Part shown: one piece after another, positions 8,960 through 20,623 of the stretch | Layout: each line of letters begins with the position of its first letter | Numbering within the stretch: the stretch's first letter is position 1 | Program-made: the position numbers and the translations under genes | Assembly (NCBI RefSeq): GCF_014859565.1 | Contig: NZ_JACUUA010000009.1 | Span: 1-43,807, forward strand | Direction of reading: 5' to 3' | Length of the DNA stretch: 43,807 nucleotides | Origin: Marinospirillum sp. | GTDB taxonomy: Bacteria; Pseudomonadota; Gammaproteobacteria; Pseudomonadales; Halomonadaceae | The notes under the pieces: model-generated | What the model was told of the DNA's origin: nothing | Databases searched by the model: none | The model's input: only the letters and a program-made list of their open reading frames with translations

Positions 8960-10088
8960 TTTTCAGTGGCACCTGCCCGGCGCACAATACCACCTGAAGC
9001 GTAAAGAAAACCTGCTGACCCGTATTCATTTGGATGGTTTGCTGTTGCTGGCTCTACTGATGTTGATGGGTGTTGGTCTGCTGGTGTTATACAGTGCCTC
9101 CGGTGGCAATATGGATATCACCCTGGCTCAGGGATACCGTTTTGCACTGGCATTACTGGTAATGATAATGGTGGCACAGGTGCCGCCACGTTATATGAAA
9201 CGCTGGGCGCCTGTCGCTTATGCCATCACATTAATTCTATTGTTGGCGGTGTTGGTACTGGGAACCGATGCCAAGGGTGCACAACGCTGGCTGGTACTGG
9301 GGCCAGTGCGTTTTCAGCCATCTGAGCTGATGAAACTGGTGTTGCCTTTAATGCTGGCATCTTATCTGTCCCAGAGGCACCTGCCGCCGGGCTGGAAACA
9401 TCTGTTTATTGCTGCAGCGCTGCTGGTGGTGCCGGTGCTGCTCATTGCTAACCAGCCAGATCTTGGAACCTCTGTGCTGGTGGCGGCAGCTGGTCTGGTG
9501 GTACTGTTTTTGGCGGGTCTGAGCTGGAAACTGATCTTTGCTTTTTTGGCACTGGCTACAGCTGCTCTGCCAGGGCTTTGGTGGATGATGCAGGATTATC
9601 AAAAAAACCGCGTGTTAACCTTTTTGAATCCTGAGCGTGATCCGCTGGGAACTGGATGGAATATTATCCAGTCCAAAACAGCTATAGGTTCCGGGGGACT
9701 GGAAGGCAAGGGTTGGTTACAGGGCACTCAGTCACGCCTGGAGTTTTTACCGGAGCGGCACACCGATTTTATTATTGCGGTGCTGGCTGAAGAAACTGGT
9801 CTGGTGGGTGTCACCCTGCTGTTGTTGCTTTACTTTTTCATCATCTGGAGAGGCATGTTGATTGCCATGTCGGTTGATGGAACTTTCAGTCGCTTGATGG
9901 CTTCAGCAGTAATATTAACTTTTTTTGTGTATGTTTTTGTTAACATAGGCATGGTGAGCGGATTATTACCGGTTGTTGGTGTTCCGTTACCGCTTGTTAG
10001 CTTTGGAGGCACATCCAGCCTGACGTTAATGGCTGGTTTTGGTATTCTTATGTCGATACATACACAAAAGAGCCTGCTCAATAAGTAA
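8949..10088 (+). CDS. rodA: peptidoglycan glycosyltransferase RodA (SEDS family)
   Basis: RodA is the SEDS-family polymerase that works with PBP2 in rod-shape elongation. The ATG at 8949 (379 residues) is preferred over an upstream in-frame start at 8862, which would lie deep inside mrdA. About ten membrane segments are visible. Family signatures include GAQRWLVLGPVRFQPSELMKL, NQPDLGTS, a WNIIQSKTAIGSGG stretch and a PLVSFGGTSSLTLM stretch near the end. The overlap with mrdA suggests translational coupling. Confidence 0.97.
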   Translation: MPRDFQWHLPGAQYHLKRKENLLTRIHLDGLLLLALLMLMGVGLLVLYSASGGNMDITLAQGYRFALALLVMIMVAQVPPRYMKRWAPVAYAITLILLLAVLVLGTDAKGAQRWLVLGPVRFQPSELMKLVLPLMLASYLSQRHLPPGWKHLFIAAALLVVPVLLIANQPDLGTSVLVAAAGLVVLFLAGLSWKLIFAFLALATAALPGLWWMMQDYQKNRVLTFLNPERDPLGTGWNIIQSKTAIGSGGLEGKGWLQGTQSRLEFLPERHTDFIIAVLAEETGLVGVTLLLLLYFFIIWRGMLIAMSVDGTFSRLMASAVILTFFVYVFVNIGMVSGLLPVVGVPLPLVSFGGTSSLTLMAGFGILMSIHTQKSLLNK

Positions 10089-10106
10089 CTGGCTCAGGGG
10101 GTTCAG

Positions 10107-11087
10107 ATGATCTTGATGCGTTTTATGGGGCTGATGCTACTGAGCCTGTTTGCTTCAACCTTTGCTGTCGCCAGTCTTTATGACCCTGCAAAAAGACAGG
10201 ATGTTGCTGACTTTATTGAAGAAATGGTACGAGATCAGGGGCTGGAGCGAGATCAGCTACAAAAGCTGTTCAGTGACACACAAAAGCGACAGGATATTCT
10301 GGATCTGATAGCGCGTCCTGCCGAGCGGGTGCTGGAGTGGCACGAATACCGTGACATATTTGTCACAACGCAGCGGATCAATGCCGGCAAAAAGTTTATG
10401 GAACAATATGCCGATGCTTTGCAACGCGCCGAGCAGGAATATGGTGTATCACCGGAAATTATTACCTCCATTATCGGGGTTGAAACCTTTTATGGTCGTA
10501 ATAAAGGTCGGCATCGTGTTATTGATGCTTTGGCCACCCTGACTTTTGATTACCCGCCGCGTGCTCCATTTTTCCGCCGTCAGCTGATCGAGTTTCTTAA
10601 TCTGTCCAACCGTTATGGTTTGAACCCTCGTGTACCGATGGGGTCTTATGCAGGCGCAATGGGCTATCCACAATTCATTCCCACCAGTTATCGTGATTTT
10701 GCCGTGGATTTCGATGGTGACGGCTTTGCTGATATCTGGACCAATCCGGTGGATGCCATAGGGTCTGTAGCTAGTTATTTCAAAGCTCACGGCTGGCAAT
10801 TCGGGCAGCCGGTAGTGATGACAGCACAGCTAAAAAATACCAGTGAACTACCGGAATTACGTATCAACCGATTTAATCTGCAGTCCCTGGCTGATTTGCA
10901 AGCTGCAGGTATTGTGCCTGAGAAAAAACTGCCACTGGAAACCAAGGTCTTGCCGATGGCTTTTGCATTAAAGGATGGTGAGTTGCATTTGCTGGGATTA
11001 CAGAACTTTTACGTGATTACCCGTTATAATCACAGCAGAATGTACGCCCTTGCGGTTACAGAACTTGCCGAGGCTTTACGGAACTAA
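10107..11087 (+). CDS. mltB: lytic murein transglycosylase B
   Basis: MltB cleaves the glycan chain of peptidoglycan to 1,6-anhydro-muropeptides in the periplasm. The 326-residue protein has an N-terminal signal peptide (about 1-23) with no lipobox cysteine, so it is probably soluble or loosely attached, unlike E. coli MltB. The catalytic glutamate is in SIIGVETFYGRN (Glu126). PMGSYAGAMGYPQFIPTSY and DFDGDGFADIW are typical of the family. It follows rodA by 18 bases and precedes rlpA by 3 bases. Confidence 0.94.
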   Translation: MILMRFMGLMLLSLFASTFAVASLYDPAKRQDVADFIEEMVRDQGLERDQLQKLFSDTQKRQDILDLIARPAERVLEWHEYRDIFVTTQRINAGKKFMEQYADALQRAEQEYGVSPEIITSIIGVETFYGRNKGRHRVIDALATLTFDYPPRAPFFRRQLIEFLNLSNRYGLNPRVPMGSYAGAMGYPQFIPTSYRDFAVDFDGDGFADIWTNPVDAIGSVASYFKAHGWQFGQPVVMTAQLKNTSELPELRINRFNLQSLADLQAAGIVPEKKLPLETKVLPMAFALKDGELHLLGLQNFYVITRYNHSRMYALAVTELAEALRN

Positions 11088-11090
11088 CCC

Positions 11091-11999
11091 ATGCATGCTC
11101 GCTCTTTAATGCCCATTTTGTGGTTATTACCTTTTGCTGCGCTGCTCAGTGGCTGCTCTGTGGGTGGTGGCGGTGGGGTTTTTGGTGCCCACAGCCCAGG
11201 CAGCGGTGGTGGTTATACCCTGCAGGACAAGATTGTAAGTTCTGGTGGTGGGCGATACACCCAGCGTATTGACAGCAAGCCGGTGAATCCACCTGATGTC
11301 TCACGTGTACCTGATGCAGTGCCAATCCCTGAGCCTAAAAGCCGGGGGGGCAACGCACCCATTTATGTGGTGTTTGGGCAGACTTACCGAGTGATGGAGT
11401 CCAGTCGGGGATTTACCCAGACAGGGATAGCCTCCTGGTATGGCAGTAAATTTCATGGGCATCAGACCTCCAATGGTGAAATCTACGACATGTACGCCAT
11501 GACAGCTGCACATACTCGTCTGCCACTGCCGACGTATGTCAGAGTGACCAATCTGGATAATAATCGCCAGGTCATTGTCAGAGTGAATGATCGCGGCCCT
11601 TTTGTTGGGAATCGTGTAATAGATTTGTCTTATGCCGCAGCTCATCGACTGGATATGCTAAAAACCGGAACAGCAAGGGTGCGTATTGAAGCCATAGATC
11701 CAGTGCAGTGGCAGGCTCAGAATAAACGACGCAGTAATCCATCACCGGTCATGGCATCAACCCGTCAGGCTGATAATGTTTTTCTGCAGGTGGCTGCTCT
11801 GGGTAATGCTCAGGCTGCCCAGCGATTACAGCAAAGAGTACAGGACCTGACTCAAGCTCCGGTTCGGGTATTGCAGGATTCAGGCAGTAGCAGCCTCTAT
11901 CGCGTTCAGGTTGGTCCACTGCAAGGGGCTTCCGTTCAAACTGCCATCCAGCAGCTTGAGGCTACAGATCTTGGGCGTCCCATTTTGGTACGCCAGTAA
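11091..11999 (+). CDS. rlpA: septal ring lytic transglycosylase lipoprotein RlpA
   Basis: RlpA is an outer-membrane lipoprotein that cleaves denuded glycan strands at the septum. The signal sequence ends in a LLSGC lipobox (Cys22). A glycine-rich linker follows, then a double-psi beta-barrel domain containing GIASWYGSKFHGHQTSNGE and NDRGPFVGNRVIDLS. A C-terminal SPOR domain (about 225-302), which binds denuded peptidoglycan, starts at VFLQVAALGNAQAAQRL. It sits between mltB and dacA as in pseudomonads. Confidence 0.95.
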   Translation: MHARSLMPILWLLPFAALLSGCSVGGGGGVFGAHSPGSGGGYTLQDKIVSSGGGRYTQRIDSKPVNPPDVSRVPDAVPIPEPKSRGGNAPIYVVFGQTYRVMESSRGFTQTGIASWYGSKFHGHQTSNGEIYDMYAMTAAHTRLPLPTYVRVTNLDNNRQVIVRVNDRGPFVGNRVIDLSYAAAHRLDMLKTGTARVRIEAIDPVQWQAQNKRRSNPSPVMASTRQADNVFLQVAALGNAQAAQRLQQRVQDLTQAPVRVLQDSGSSSLYRVQVGPLQGASVQTAIQQLEATDLGRPILVRQ

Positions 12000-12058
12000 C
12001 TTTTGTCATTTATAACGGCTTTAGAAGCTGATAAACATCAACGAGGTTGAACAACCAG

Positions 12059-13246
12059 ATGTCTTTTATTTGTGGTCAAAACCAGCAGAACCAGCGTCAG
12101 ATCAGGTTATACATTCCATTTTTATTCCTTGTCCTGTTTTTATCCTTGTCTGCCCAGGCACAGGTGATGATACCTGCCCCTCCTCAGATTGCAGCAACGT
12201 CTTGGGTGCTGATGGATGCTCATAGTGGAAAAATCATTGCTGAGCACCGAGCTGACGAGCAATTACCCCCTGCCAGCCTAACCAAAATGATGACCAGCTA
12301 CCTGCTGGAGTATGAAATCAAACGGGGTAATGTACAGTTGGATGACATGGTGCGGGTCAGTGAAAAAGCCTGGCGTATGCCCGGATCGCGGATGTTTATT
12401 CAGGAAGGCACTTTTGTATCCATCGAAGACCTGCTAAAAGGCGTCATCATTCAGTCTGGGAATGATGCCTCGGTCGCTGTTGCTGAGTATCTGGCTGGTA
12501 GTGAGGCTGCTTTTGCTGACCTGATGAATCAACATGCTCGCTCCATGGGCATGGATAATACCAACTTCAGAAACTCCACTGGCCTGCCGGAAGATAACCA
12601 CTACAGTTCTGCACGGGATATGGCTATTCTGTCACAGAACAAGATCATTCATTATCCCGATCACTACTCCCTTTATTCCGAGCGTGAGTTCACCTACAAC
12701 AACATCAGCCAATCCAATCGTAATCGTTTGTTATGGCGCGATTCAACAGTGGATGGATTAAAAACCGGCCATACTAATGAAGCGGGATATTGCCTGGCCG
12801 CCTCAGCCGTGCGTAATGACATGCGTCTGATTTCAGTAGTGATGGGTGCACGCAGTGAAGAAGGGCGGGCGCAGGAAAGCCAGAAGCTGCTGAGTTACGG
12901 CTTCCGTTATTTTGAAACAGCACGCCTGTATGAACAATATCAGGTGCTGGATAATGCCAGGGTGTGGCAGGGCGTTAGAGATAATATCAAGCTGGGTGTG
13001 ACCGAAGAAGTGTTTGCCACTATTCCCCGTGGACAGCAGTCAGCATTGCGAGCCGAATTGCAGATCAATGATGTGATCAAAGCCCCTATACGTGCCGGTG
13101 ACCGGCTTGGTGTTTTAAAGGTTAAGCTGGGTGATGAGCTGATAACAGAGCAACAACTGGTTGCACTGGAAAACCTGGATGAAGCCGGTTTCTTTAAGCG
13201 CCTGTGGCATAGCCTGCTGTTGTTTTTCACAGAATTGTTCCGCTGA
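12059..13246 (+). CDS. dacA: D-alanyl-D-alanine carboxypeptidase (PBP5/6 type)
   Basis: This enzyme trims the terminal D-Ala of peptidoglycan pentapeptides in the periplasm. I use the ATG at 12059 (395 residues). A TTG at 12047 would add four residues but sits directly on the AGG ribosome site. A signal peptide ends near SAQAQ (31-35). Active-site motifs are SLTK (73-76), a SGN in IIQSGNDAS, and KTGHTNEAGYC. The end, FKRLWHSLLLFFTELF, is the amphipathic membrane anchor helix of the PBP5 group. Confidence 0.95.
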   Translation: MSFICGQNQQNQRQIRLYIPFLFLVLFLSLSAQAQVMIPAPPQIAATSWVLMDAHSGKIIAEHRADEQLPPASLTKMMTSYLLEYEIKRGNVQLDDMVRVSEKAWRMPGSRMFIQEGTFVSIEDLLKGVIIQSGNDASVAVAEYLAGSEAAFADLMNQHARSMGMDNTNFRNSTGLPEDNHYSSARDMAILSQNKIIHYPDHYSLYSEREFTYNNISQSNRNRLLWRDSTVDGLKTGHTNEAGYCLAASAVRNDMRLISVVMGARSEEGRAQESQKLLSYGFRYFETARLYEQYQVLDNARVWQGVRDNIKLGVTEEVFATIPRGQQSALRAELQINDVIKAPIRAGDRLGVLKVKLGDELITEQQLVALENLDEAGFFKRLWHSLLLFFTELFR

Positions 13247-13258
13247 TCGACTGCTGGA

Positions 13259-13282
13259 TTCAGGCTGTACTTGCAGCCTGAA
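13259..13282. repeat. perfect 9-base-pair inverted repeat between dacA and ybeD
   Basis: TTCAGGCTG (13259-13267) is complementary to CAGCCTGAA (13274-13282) around a 6-base loop. No T-run follows, so it is not a classic terminator. A TATAAT box (13288-13293) lies just downstream, about 32 bases before the ybeD start, so the hairpin occupies the -35 region of a possible internal promoter. It could be an mRNA-processing hairpin or an operator. Confidence 0.5.
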
Positions 13283-13324
13283 CCGGCTATAATTGACAAA
13301 ATTACTCAGTTTTATGGTGTCGCC

Positions 13325-13612
13325 ATGCAACAAGCTCCAAACAATCCGAATGACAACCCACCCAAAATCGAATTTCCTTGCCACTTTCCCATCAAGGTGA
13401 TGGGTGAGGCCGCACCGGATTTTAAGGCCTGTGTGCTGGATGTACTGGTGGAATCAGAAACCAGCTACCTGCATGAAACTGTTTCTGTGGTGGACAGCAA
13501 AAATGGACGTTTTCAGTCCGTGCGTATCACCATCGAAGCACAAAGTGCAGGGCACCTCTCCAGTTTGCATGAAGCATTAAAGGCAACTGGCCGCGTTCAG
13601 ATGGTTCTTTGA
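13325..13612 (+). CDS. ybeD: YbeD/DUF493 family protein
   Basis: This small cytoplasmic protein of the YbeD family (95 residues from the ATG at 13325) is conserved between dacA and lipB in gammaproteobacteria. The core pattern IEFPCHFPIKVMGEA, then ALKATGRVQMVL at the end, matches the family. It has an ACT-like fold in known structures, and a regulatory role near lipoate synthesis has been suggested but not proven. A longer start at 13271 would lie within the upstream hairpin and is disfavoured. Its stop overlaps the lipB start (TGATG). Confidence 0.9.
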   Translation: MQQAPNNPNDNPPKIEFPCHFPIKVMGEAAPDFKACVLDVLVESETSYLHETVSVVDSKNGRFQSVRITIEAQSAGHLSSLHEALKATGRVQMVL

Positions 13613-14289
13613 TGTCATCAGAGTCAGCACCTCTGGTGGTGCGATTGCTGGGGCGACAGCCTTATGAACCCCTCTGGCACCAAATGCAGGCCTTCACCAA
13701 TCAACGTGATGCAACCACCCCGGATGAACTCTGGGTGCTGGAGCATGAACCAGTGTTTACCCAAGGACAGGCTGGTAAAGCGGAGCATCTGCTGAATCCG
13801 GGCGATATCCCTGTGGTTAAAGTGGATCGTGGTGGTCAGGTGACCTGGCACGGCCCCGGACAACTGATTATTTACCTGTTGCTGGATGTGCGCCGACTCA
13901 GTTATGGCGTGCGGGATCTGGTGAATCTGATTGAAGAAAGCCTGATTGAATACCTGGCATCACTGGGCATTGATGCCCATGCCCGACCGGATGCACCAGG
14001 TGTCTACATCCGTGGTGGACAGTGGGATGGTGCCAAAATAGCCGCGCTTGGCCTTAAAATCCGCCGAGGCTGCAGCTTTCACGGTTTAAGCTTTAATATC
14101 ACTTGTGAGCTGGGTGATTTTCTGCGCATTAACCCCTGTGGTTATGCTGGAATGCGAGTGGTGCGTCTGCTGGATCTGTTGCCCGAAACCCAATTTGAAA
14201 AGACACAACAGGATTTACTGAACATTCTTTTACGCCGTCTGGGCGTAACACACGTAACCTATTCGACCACCTTGCAGGAGTTGGCATGA
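13612..14289 (+). CDS. lipB: lipoyl(octanoyl) transferase
   Basis: LipB moves octanoate from acyl carrier protein to lipoyl domains, the first step of protein lipoylation. From the ATG at 13612 it is 225 residues. The family motifs are [26 protein letters not shown], a [19 protein letters not shown] stretch with the catalytic lysine, and the catalytic cysteine in INPCGYAGM. It overlaps lipA by 4 bases (ATGA). Confidence 0.97.
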   Translation: MSSESAPLVVRLLGRQPYEPLWHQMQAFTNQRDATTPDELWVLEHEPVFTQGQAGKAEHLLNPGDIPVVKVDRGGQVTWHGPGQLIIYLLLDVRRLSYGVRDLVNLIEESLIEYLASLGIDAHARPDAPGVYIRGGQWDGAKIAALGLKIRRGCSFHGLSFNITCELGDFLRINPCGYAGMRVVRLLDLLPETQFEKTQQDLLNILLRRLGVTHVTYSTTLQELA

Positions 14290-15251
14290 GCGCAAATACC
14301 CAGGTAAAAAAAGTAGTACAAGGTGAAAAGCTGCGCGGCGCTGACAAAACGGATCGTATTCCGGTCAAAATTATTCCGACTGAAACCCTGCCAAAAAAAC
14401 CTGAATGGTTGCGGGTGCGGATGCATGTCTCACCGGAGGTGAACCGCATCAAGGAAACTCTGCGCCGTCATAAGCTGAACACGGTTTGTGAAGAAGCCTC
14501 CTGCCCGAATCTGGGTGAGTGTTTTCACGGCGGCACCGCCACTTTTATGATCATGGGTGATATCTGTACCCGTCGTTGTCCCTTCTGTGATGTGGCACAT
14601 GGTAGACCCAACCCACTCAACGCGGATGAACCTCGCGAAATGGCAGAAGCCATTGCTGAGATGAAACTTAAATACGTAGTTATTACCTCGGTGGATCGGG
14701 ATGACCTGCGGGATGGTGGTGCAGATCACTTTGCCCAGTGCATCAGTGAACTGCGTCAGCGTATGCCAAAACTGGAAATTGAAGTGTTAGTGCCGGACTT
14801 CCGTGGTCGTATGGATGTGGCTGTGGATATTCTGCGTCAGACACCGCCGGATGTGTTTAACCACAATCTTGAAACCGTACCCAGCCTGTACAAAAAAGTA
14901 CGCCCCGGTGCGGATTACCAGTGGTCACTGGATCTGCTGAAGCGCTACAAAGCAGCTTGCCCGGACGTTAAAACCAAATCCGGCCTGATGCTGGGTGTGG
15001 GTGAAACCAATGAGCAGGTGCTGGACGTGATGCGGGATCTGCGTGCCCATGATGTCGACATGCTGACACTGGGACAATACATGCAACCCTCTAAAAACCA
15101 CCTGCCAATAGACCGCTGGGTGACACCGGATGACTTTGCCTGGTTGGCTGAAGAAGGTTACAAAATGGGCTTTAAACACATCGCATCCGGCCCGTTAGTC
15201 AGGTCGTCGTACCATGCAGACAAACAGGCGCATGGCGAAAAAATCAGTTAA
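14286..15251 (+). CDS. lipA: lipoyl synthase (radical SAM)
   Basis: LipA inserts two sulfur atoms into octanoyl groups to make lipoate. The 321-residue protein has both iron-sulfur cluster motifs: [12 protein letters not shown] for the auxiliary cluster and CTRRCPFC for the radical SAM cluster, plus the C-terminal RSSY that also ligates the auxiliary cluster. Its stop codon shares the TTAA sequence with the stop of holA on the other strand, so the two convergent genes overlap by 4 bases. Confidence 0.98.
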   Translation: MSANTQVKKVVQGEKLRGADKTDRIPVKIIPTETLPKKPEWLRVRMHVSPEVNRIKETLRRHKLNTVCEEASCPNLGECFHGGTATFMIMGDICTRRCPFCDVAHGRPNPLNADEPREMAEAIAEMKLKYVVITSVDRDDLRDGGADHFAQCISELRQRMPKLEIEVLVPDFRGRMDVAVDILRQTPPDVFNHNLETVPSLYKKVRPGADYQWSLDLLKRYKAACPDVKTKSGLMLGVGETNEQVLDVMRDLRAHDVDMLTLGQYMQPSKNHLPIDRWVTPDDFAWLAEEGYKMGFKHIASGPLVRSSYHADKQAHGEKIS

Positions 15252-16270
15252 GCCGTCTGGGTGTTCAGTCCAGAAAACCGCACCACCAGTTGCAGTAACA
15301 GGTCATTCAAGGGTTCACCGGAACCTTTGATGGCCTGATCACACTGGTGTGCCAGTTGCAGCAGCTGGTGAGTGCTGGCTTTGTTCAGATGTTGGGTGGC
15401 AGCACGGTAGATGGGTTTGCGTTTATCCCAGATGCGCAGTTGCTGACAAGCGGTATCAAAGGGACGACCGGCATCCAGATGGTGCAGCAGGCTGCTGACC
15501 TGGCGGATTTCGCGGGTGAGTGCCCACAGCAGTAGCGGTGCTTCACTGCCTTCACTTTCCAGCCCACGCAACACCTTAACAGCACGGGAGGTTTTGCCTT
15601 CCAGGCAAGCATCGGCCAGATCAAACAGACTGTAACGGCTGGCATCTTCGATCAACAGCAGCAGTTTTTCTGCCGTCAGGCGCTCACCCGGTGCTACAAA
15701 CAAACGCAGCTTTTCAATTTCCTGGGCAGCGGCCAACAGGTTACCTTCAACCTTGTCGGCCAGCAGGCTGGTGGCATCCATATCAGCCTGTACACCGGCA
15801 CTAGCAAGCCGAGCATTGATCCAGCGAGGTAACTGACTGGTTTCCACCGGCCAAATTTGTACCAGCAAGCCATGTTGTTCCACGGCTTTCATCCAGGCAC
15901 TTTTTTGCTGTGCTGCATCCAGTTTGTTGCTGATGAACAGCAGGCAGTCATTACCCTGCTCACTCATACGGCATAACTGCTGGATGACTTCACTGCCTTC
16001 CTTGCCGGGTTTGCTGCTGCCGAGTCGCACTTCCAGTAGTTTGCTGCCACCAAAGAGTGACAGGCTGGCGGTGGCACCCAGCAGTTGTTTCCACTGGAAC
16101 TGGGCACCTACATCGTGAACTTCACGTTCTTCCACACCCTGCTGACGTGCACAGGCACGAATCATGTCCGCTGCTTCCTGCATCTGCAAGGGTTCGTCGC
16201 CGGTCAGCCAGATGACCTGTGGCAGTTTCTTTTTGAGGGTGTCGGGCAGTTTATTGAACGCGATTTTCAT
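15248..16270 (-). CDS. holA: DNA polymerase III delta subunit
   Basis: HolA is the clamp-loader subunit that opens the beta sliding clamp. The 340-residue protein begins with [19 protein letters not shown] (residues about 19-37), the typical N-terminal clamp-loader start. [18 protein letters not shown] and the helical C-terminal collar region follow. It is the last gene of the leuS-lptE-holA unit and overlaps lptE by 20 bases, a common arrangement in gammaproteobacteria. Confidence 0.95.
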   Translation of the reverse strand: MKIAFNKLPDTLKKKLPQVIWLTGDEPLQMQEAADMIRACARQQGVEEREVHDVGAQFQWKQLLGATASLSLFGGSKLLEVRLGSSKPGKEGSEVIQQLCRMSEQGNDCLLFISNKLDAAQQKSAWMKAVEQHGLLVQIWPVETSQLPRWINARLASAGVQADMDATSLLADKVEGNLLAAAQEIEKLRLFVAPGERLTAEKLLLLIEDASRYSLFDLADACLEGKTSRAVKVLRGLESEGSEAPLLLWALTREIRQVSSLLHHLDAGRPFDTACQQLRIWDKRKPIYRAATQHLNKASTHQLLQLAHQCDQAIKGSGEPLNDLLLQLVVRFSGLNTQTA

Positions 16271-16763
16271 AGGTCAGTGCCTGAGTCTTCAGAGTCAGCT
16301 GGCGGATCAGGTCATTTTCCATGCTGCGTAGCAGTTCATTACGTAGACTGTCACGAGCCAGTAGGTTGTCATCACGGGTGTACTGGCGCTGGGTGATAAA
16401 TACTTCATCACTGAACAGCGGTTCACCCTGTTGATCTCTGGCATCAGCGCTCACCTGCAGGGTTAACTCAAACTCCTCCACCTTACCAAACACCACCTGA
16501 CGCTCACTGGAACCAAAGTCTCGTAACTCCAGTCTCAGACGACTGGTTGCAGATTGGGTAGTGATCAGTACACCGGATTGTTGCAGCTGGCGGCTTAGGG
16601 TAGCCGCCAGATTTCCGGCGCCACCCTGACTGGTGATGTAGAGAGGTTGCAGCTCGGCAGGCAGTTCAATGAACCCGCGCAGGCGAAAACCACAGGCGCT
16701 GATCAGTACAACCAGCAGCAGTACCAGACTGATTCTGATCTGTGGTTTCAGCCAGCCACTCAT
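16251..16763 (-). CDS. lptE: LPS-assembly lipoprotein LptE
   Basis: LptE plugs the LptD barrel that inserts lipopolysaccharide in the outer membrane. The 170-residue protein has a signal peptide ending in the lipobox LISACGFRLRG (Cys24), followed by the family's characteristic GFxLRG motif. The start ATG follows the leuS stop codon with no gap, and the 3' end overlaps holA, so translation is probably coupled through all three genes. Confidence 0.94.
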   Translation of the reverse strand: MSGWLKPQIRISLVLLLVVLISACGFRLRGFIELPAELQPLYITSQGGAGNLAATLSRQLQQSGVLITTQSATSRLRLELRDFGSSERQVVFGKVEEFELTLQVSADARDQQGEPLFSDEVFITQRQYTRDDNLLARDSLRNELLRSMENDLIRQLTLKTQALTYENRVQ

Positions 16764-19388
<2,625 letters not shown>

Positions 19389-19467
19389 TCAAAAAAGCTA
19401 GCCGCTAAGGATACACCAAGCAGCCTGCAAGATGTAGGTGATGCAAGGTTGAAAATGTTATGCTGAT

Positions 19468-19506
19468 TTTTTGTGAACAGGCTTTTTGTGAACAGGCTTT
19501 TTGTGA
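19468..19506 (+). repeat. 15-base tandem repeat (2.6 copies) at the queF 5' end
   Basis: The unit TTTTTGTGAACAGGC occurs at 19468-19482 and 19483-19497. A partial third copy (TTTTTGTGA) runs into the queF ATG. The unit is 15 bases, so a longer in-frame reading with GTG starts at 19473 or 19488 would encode a repeated NRLFV. It probably lies in the 5' leader. Confidence 0.8.
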
Positions 19507-20330
19507 TGCATACACCTTCTGTAGAAACCTCACCGCTGGGCAAGGAAACCCGCTACATCAATCAGTATGATCCTGGATTGTTGTATCCCATCCCGCGTCA
19601 GGCTGCCCGTGAGCAACTGGGTCTGGTTGCTTCATCCCTGCCTTTTAAGGGTGTGGATATCTGGAATGCTTATGAAGTGTCCTGGCTGAACACACGTGGT
19701 AAACCGCTGGTGCGCCTGGCCGAGTTTCGGGTTCCGGCGGACTCTCTAAACATCATTGAGTCAAAATCCTTCAAGCTCTACCTCAACTCTTTTAACCTGA
19801 CCCGTTTTGATAATGAGGCTGAAGTGGTGGCGCGTCTGCAGAAAGATCTGTCTGGTGCAGCGGCAGCTCCGGTTGAAGTGCGCCTGTACAGTGTGGAGCA
19901 GGGTTTACAGCCTCAGCCGCTGGCAGGTTTGTGTATTGATGATCTGGATATTGACGTAAAACACTACACTCCAGAACCCGCCTTGTTGCAGCTGGATTCT
20001 GATATGCCCACTGAAGAAACCCTGGTCAGCCATCTGCTGAAATCCAACTGTCCGGTCACCGGTCAACCGGACTGGGCGAGTGTTCAGATCCATTATCGTG
20101 GTTCAAAAATAGATCGGGCTGGCCTGCTGGCTTATCTGATTTCTTACCGAGAAAAAGGTGATTTCCACGAGGCTTGTGTAGAGCAGATTTTTTGTGATCT
20201 ACAGCAGTCTTGTGCCCCGGAGTTTCTGAGTGTGTATGCACGTTATGTGCGTCGTGGTGGTCTGGATATCAACCCGTTTCGCTCTAGTGAAGTGATACAA
20301 CCCAACAACCTACGTTTGTTGAGGCAATAA
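19506..20330 (+). CDS. queF: NADPH-dependent 7-cyano-7-deazaguanine reductase
   Basis: QueF reduces preQ0 to preQ1 in queuosine synthesis for tRNA. I choose the ATG at 19506 (274 residues), which aligns with the long (E. coli-type) QueF N-terminus. GTG starts further up fall in a tandem repeat. The motif ESKSFKLYLNSFN (85-97) is typical. The catalytic cysteine is in SNCPVTGQPDWAS (Cys182, with Asp189). This is the last core gene before the PQQ module. Confidence 0.96.
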   Translation: MHTPSVETSPLGKETRYINQYDPGLLYPIPRQAAREQLGLVASSLPFKGVDIWNAYEVSWLNTRGKPLVRLAEFRVPADSLNIIESKSFKLYLNSFNLTRFDNEAEVVARLQKDLSGAAAAPVEVRLYSVEQGLQPQPLAGLCIDDLDIDVKHYTPEPALLQLDSDMPTEETLVSHLLKSNCPVTGQPDWASVQIHYRGSKIDRAGLLAYLISYREKGDFHEACVEQIFCDLQQSCAPEFLSVYARYVRRGGLDINPFRSSEVIQPNNLRLLRQ

Positions 20331-20480
20331 ACAACATGCCCTTTAGGGCGGGAGGATGTCAACATCTTACACAAAATGCCCATGAATTTACTTCCAAAGC
20401 ATCATGTTTTCAAAAACAGCCGACTCCTACTATCAAAAAGGTGCTAATCATGGCATCGCCAACTGATAAAGGAGTTTCCC

Positions 20481-20552
20481 ATGTGGATAAAACCTTCCTA
20501 TACTGACTTGCGTATCGGTTTTGAAGTCACTATGTACTTCTCAAACCGCTAA
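20481..20552 (+). CDS. pqqA: PQQ precursor peptide PqqA
   Basis: PqqA is the ribosomal peptide whose glutamate and tyrosine become the PQQ cofactor. The frame encodes 23 residues, the typical size. It starts [13 protein letters not shown] and contains the EVTMY core, placing Glu15 and Tyr19 exactly as in known PqqA peptides. An AAAGGAG ribosome site lies 6 bases before the ATG. A strong hairpin follows 8 bases after the stop, then pqqB. The gene is easily missed because of its size. Confidence 0.97.
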   Translation: MWIKPSYTDLRIGFEVTMYFSNR

Positions 20553-20560
20553 CCGCTGAC

Positions 20561-20585
20561 GGATGCCGGCTGTCAGTCGGCATCC
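20561..20585 (+). terminator. hairpin between pqqA and pqqB (attenuator or partial terminator)
   Basis: GGATGCCG (20561-20568) pairs with CGGCATCC (20578-20585) around a 9-base loop. It is followed only by TTATTG, not a strong T-run, so read-through into pqqB is likely. Hairpins here are typical of pqq operons and would let pqqA mRNA exceed that of pqqB-E. Confidence 0.65.
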
Positions 20586-20623
20586 TTATTGATACTGAAA
20601 ACTGCTGATGAGAAGAATAAATA

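Noticed and set aside
20338..20366. Possible terminator after queF (GCCC/GGGC and GATGT/ACATC stems)
   Set aside because: Stems are only 4-5 bases and no T-run follows.
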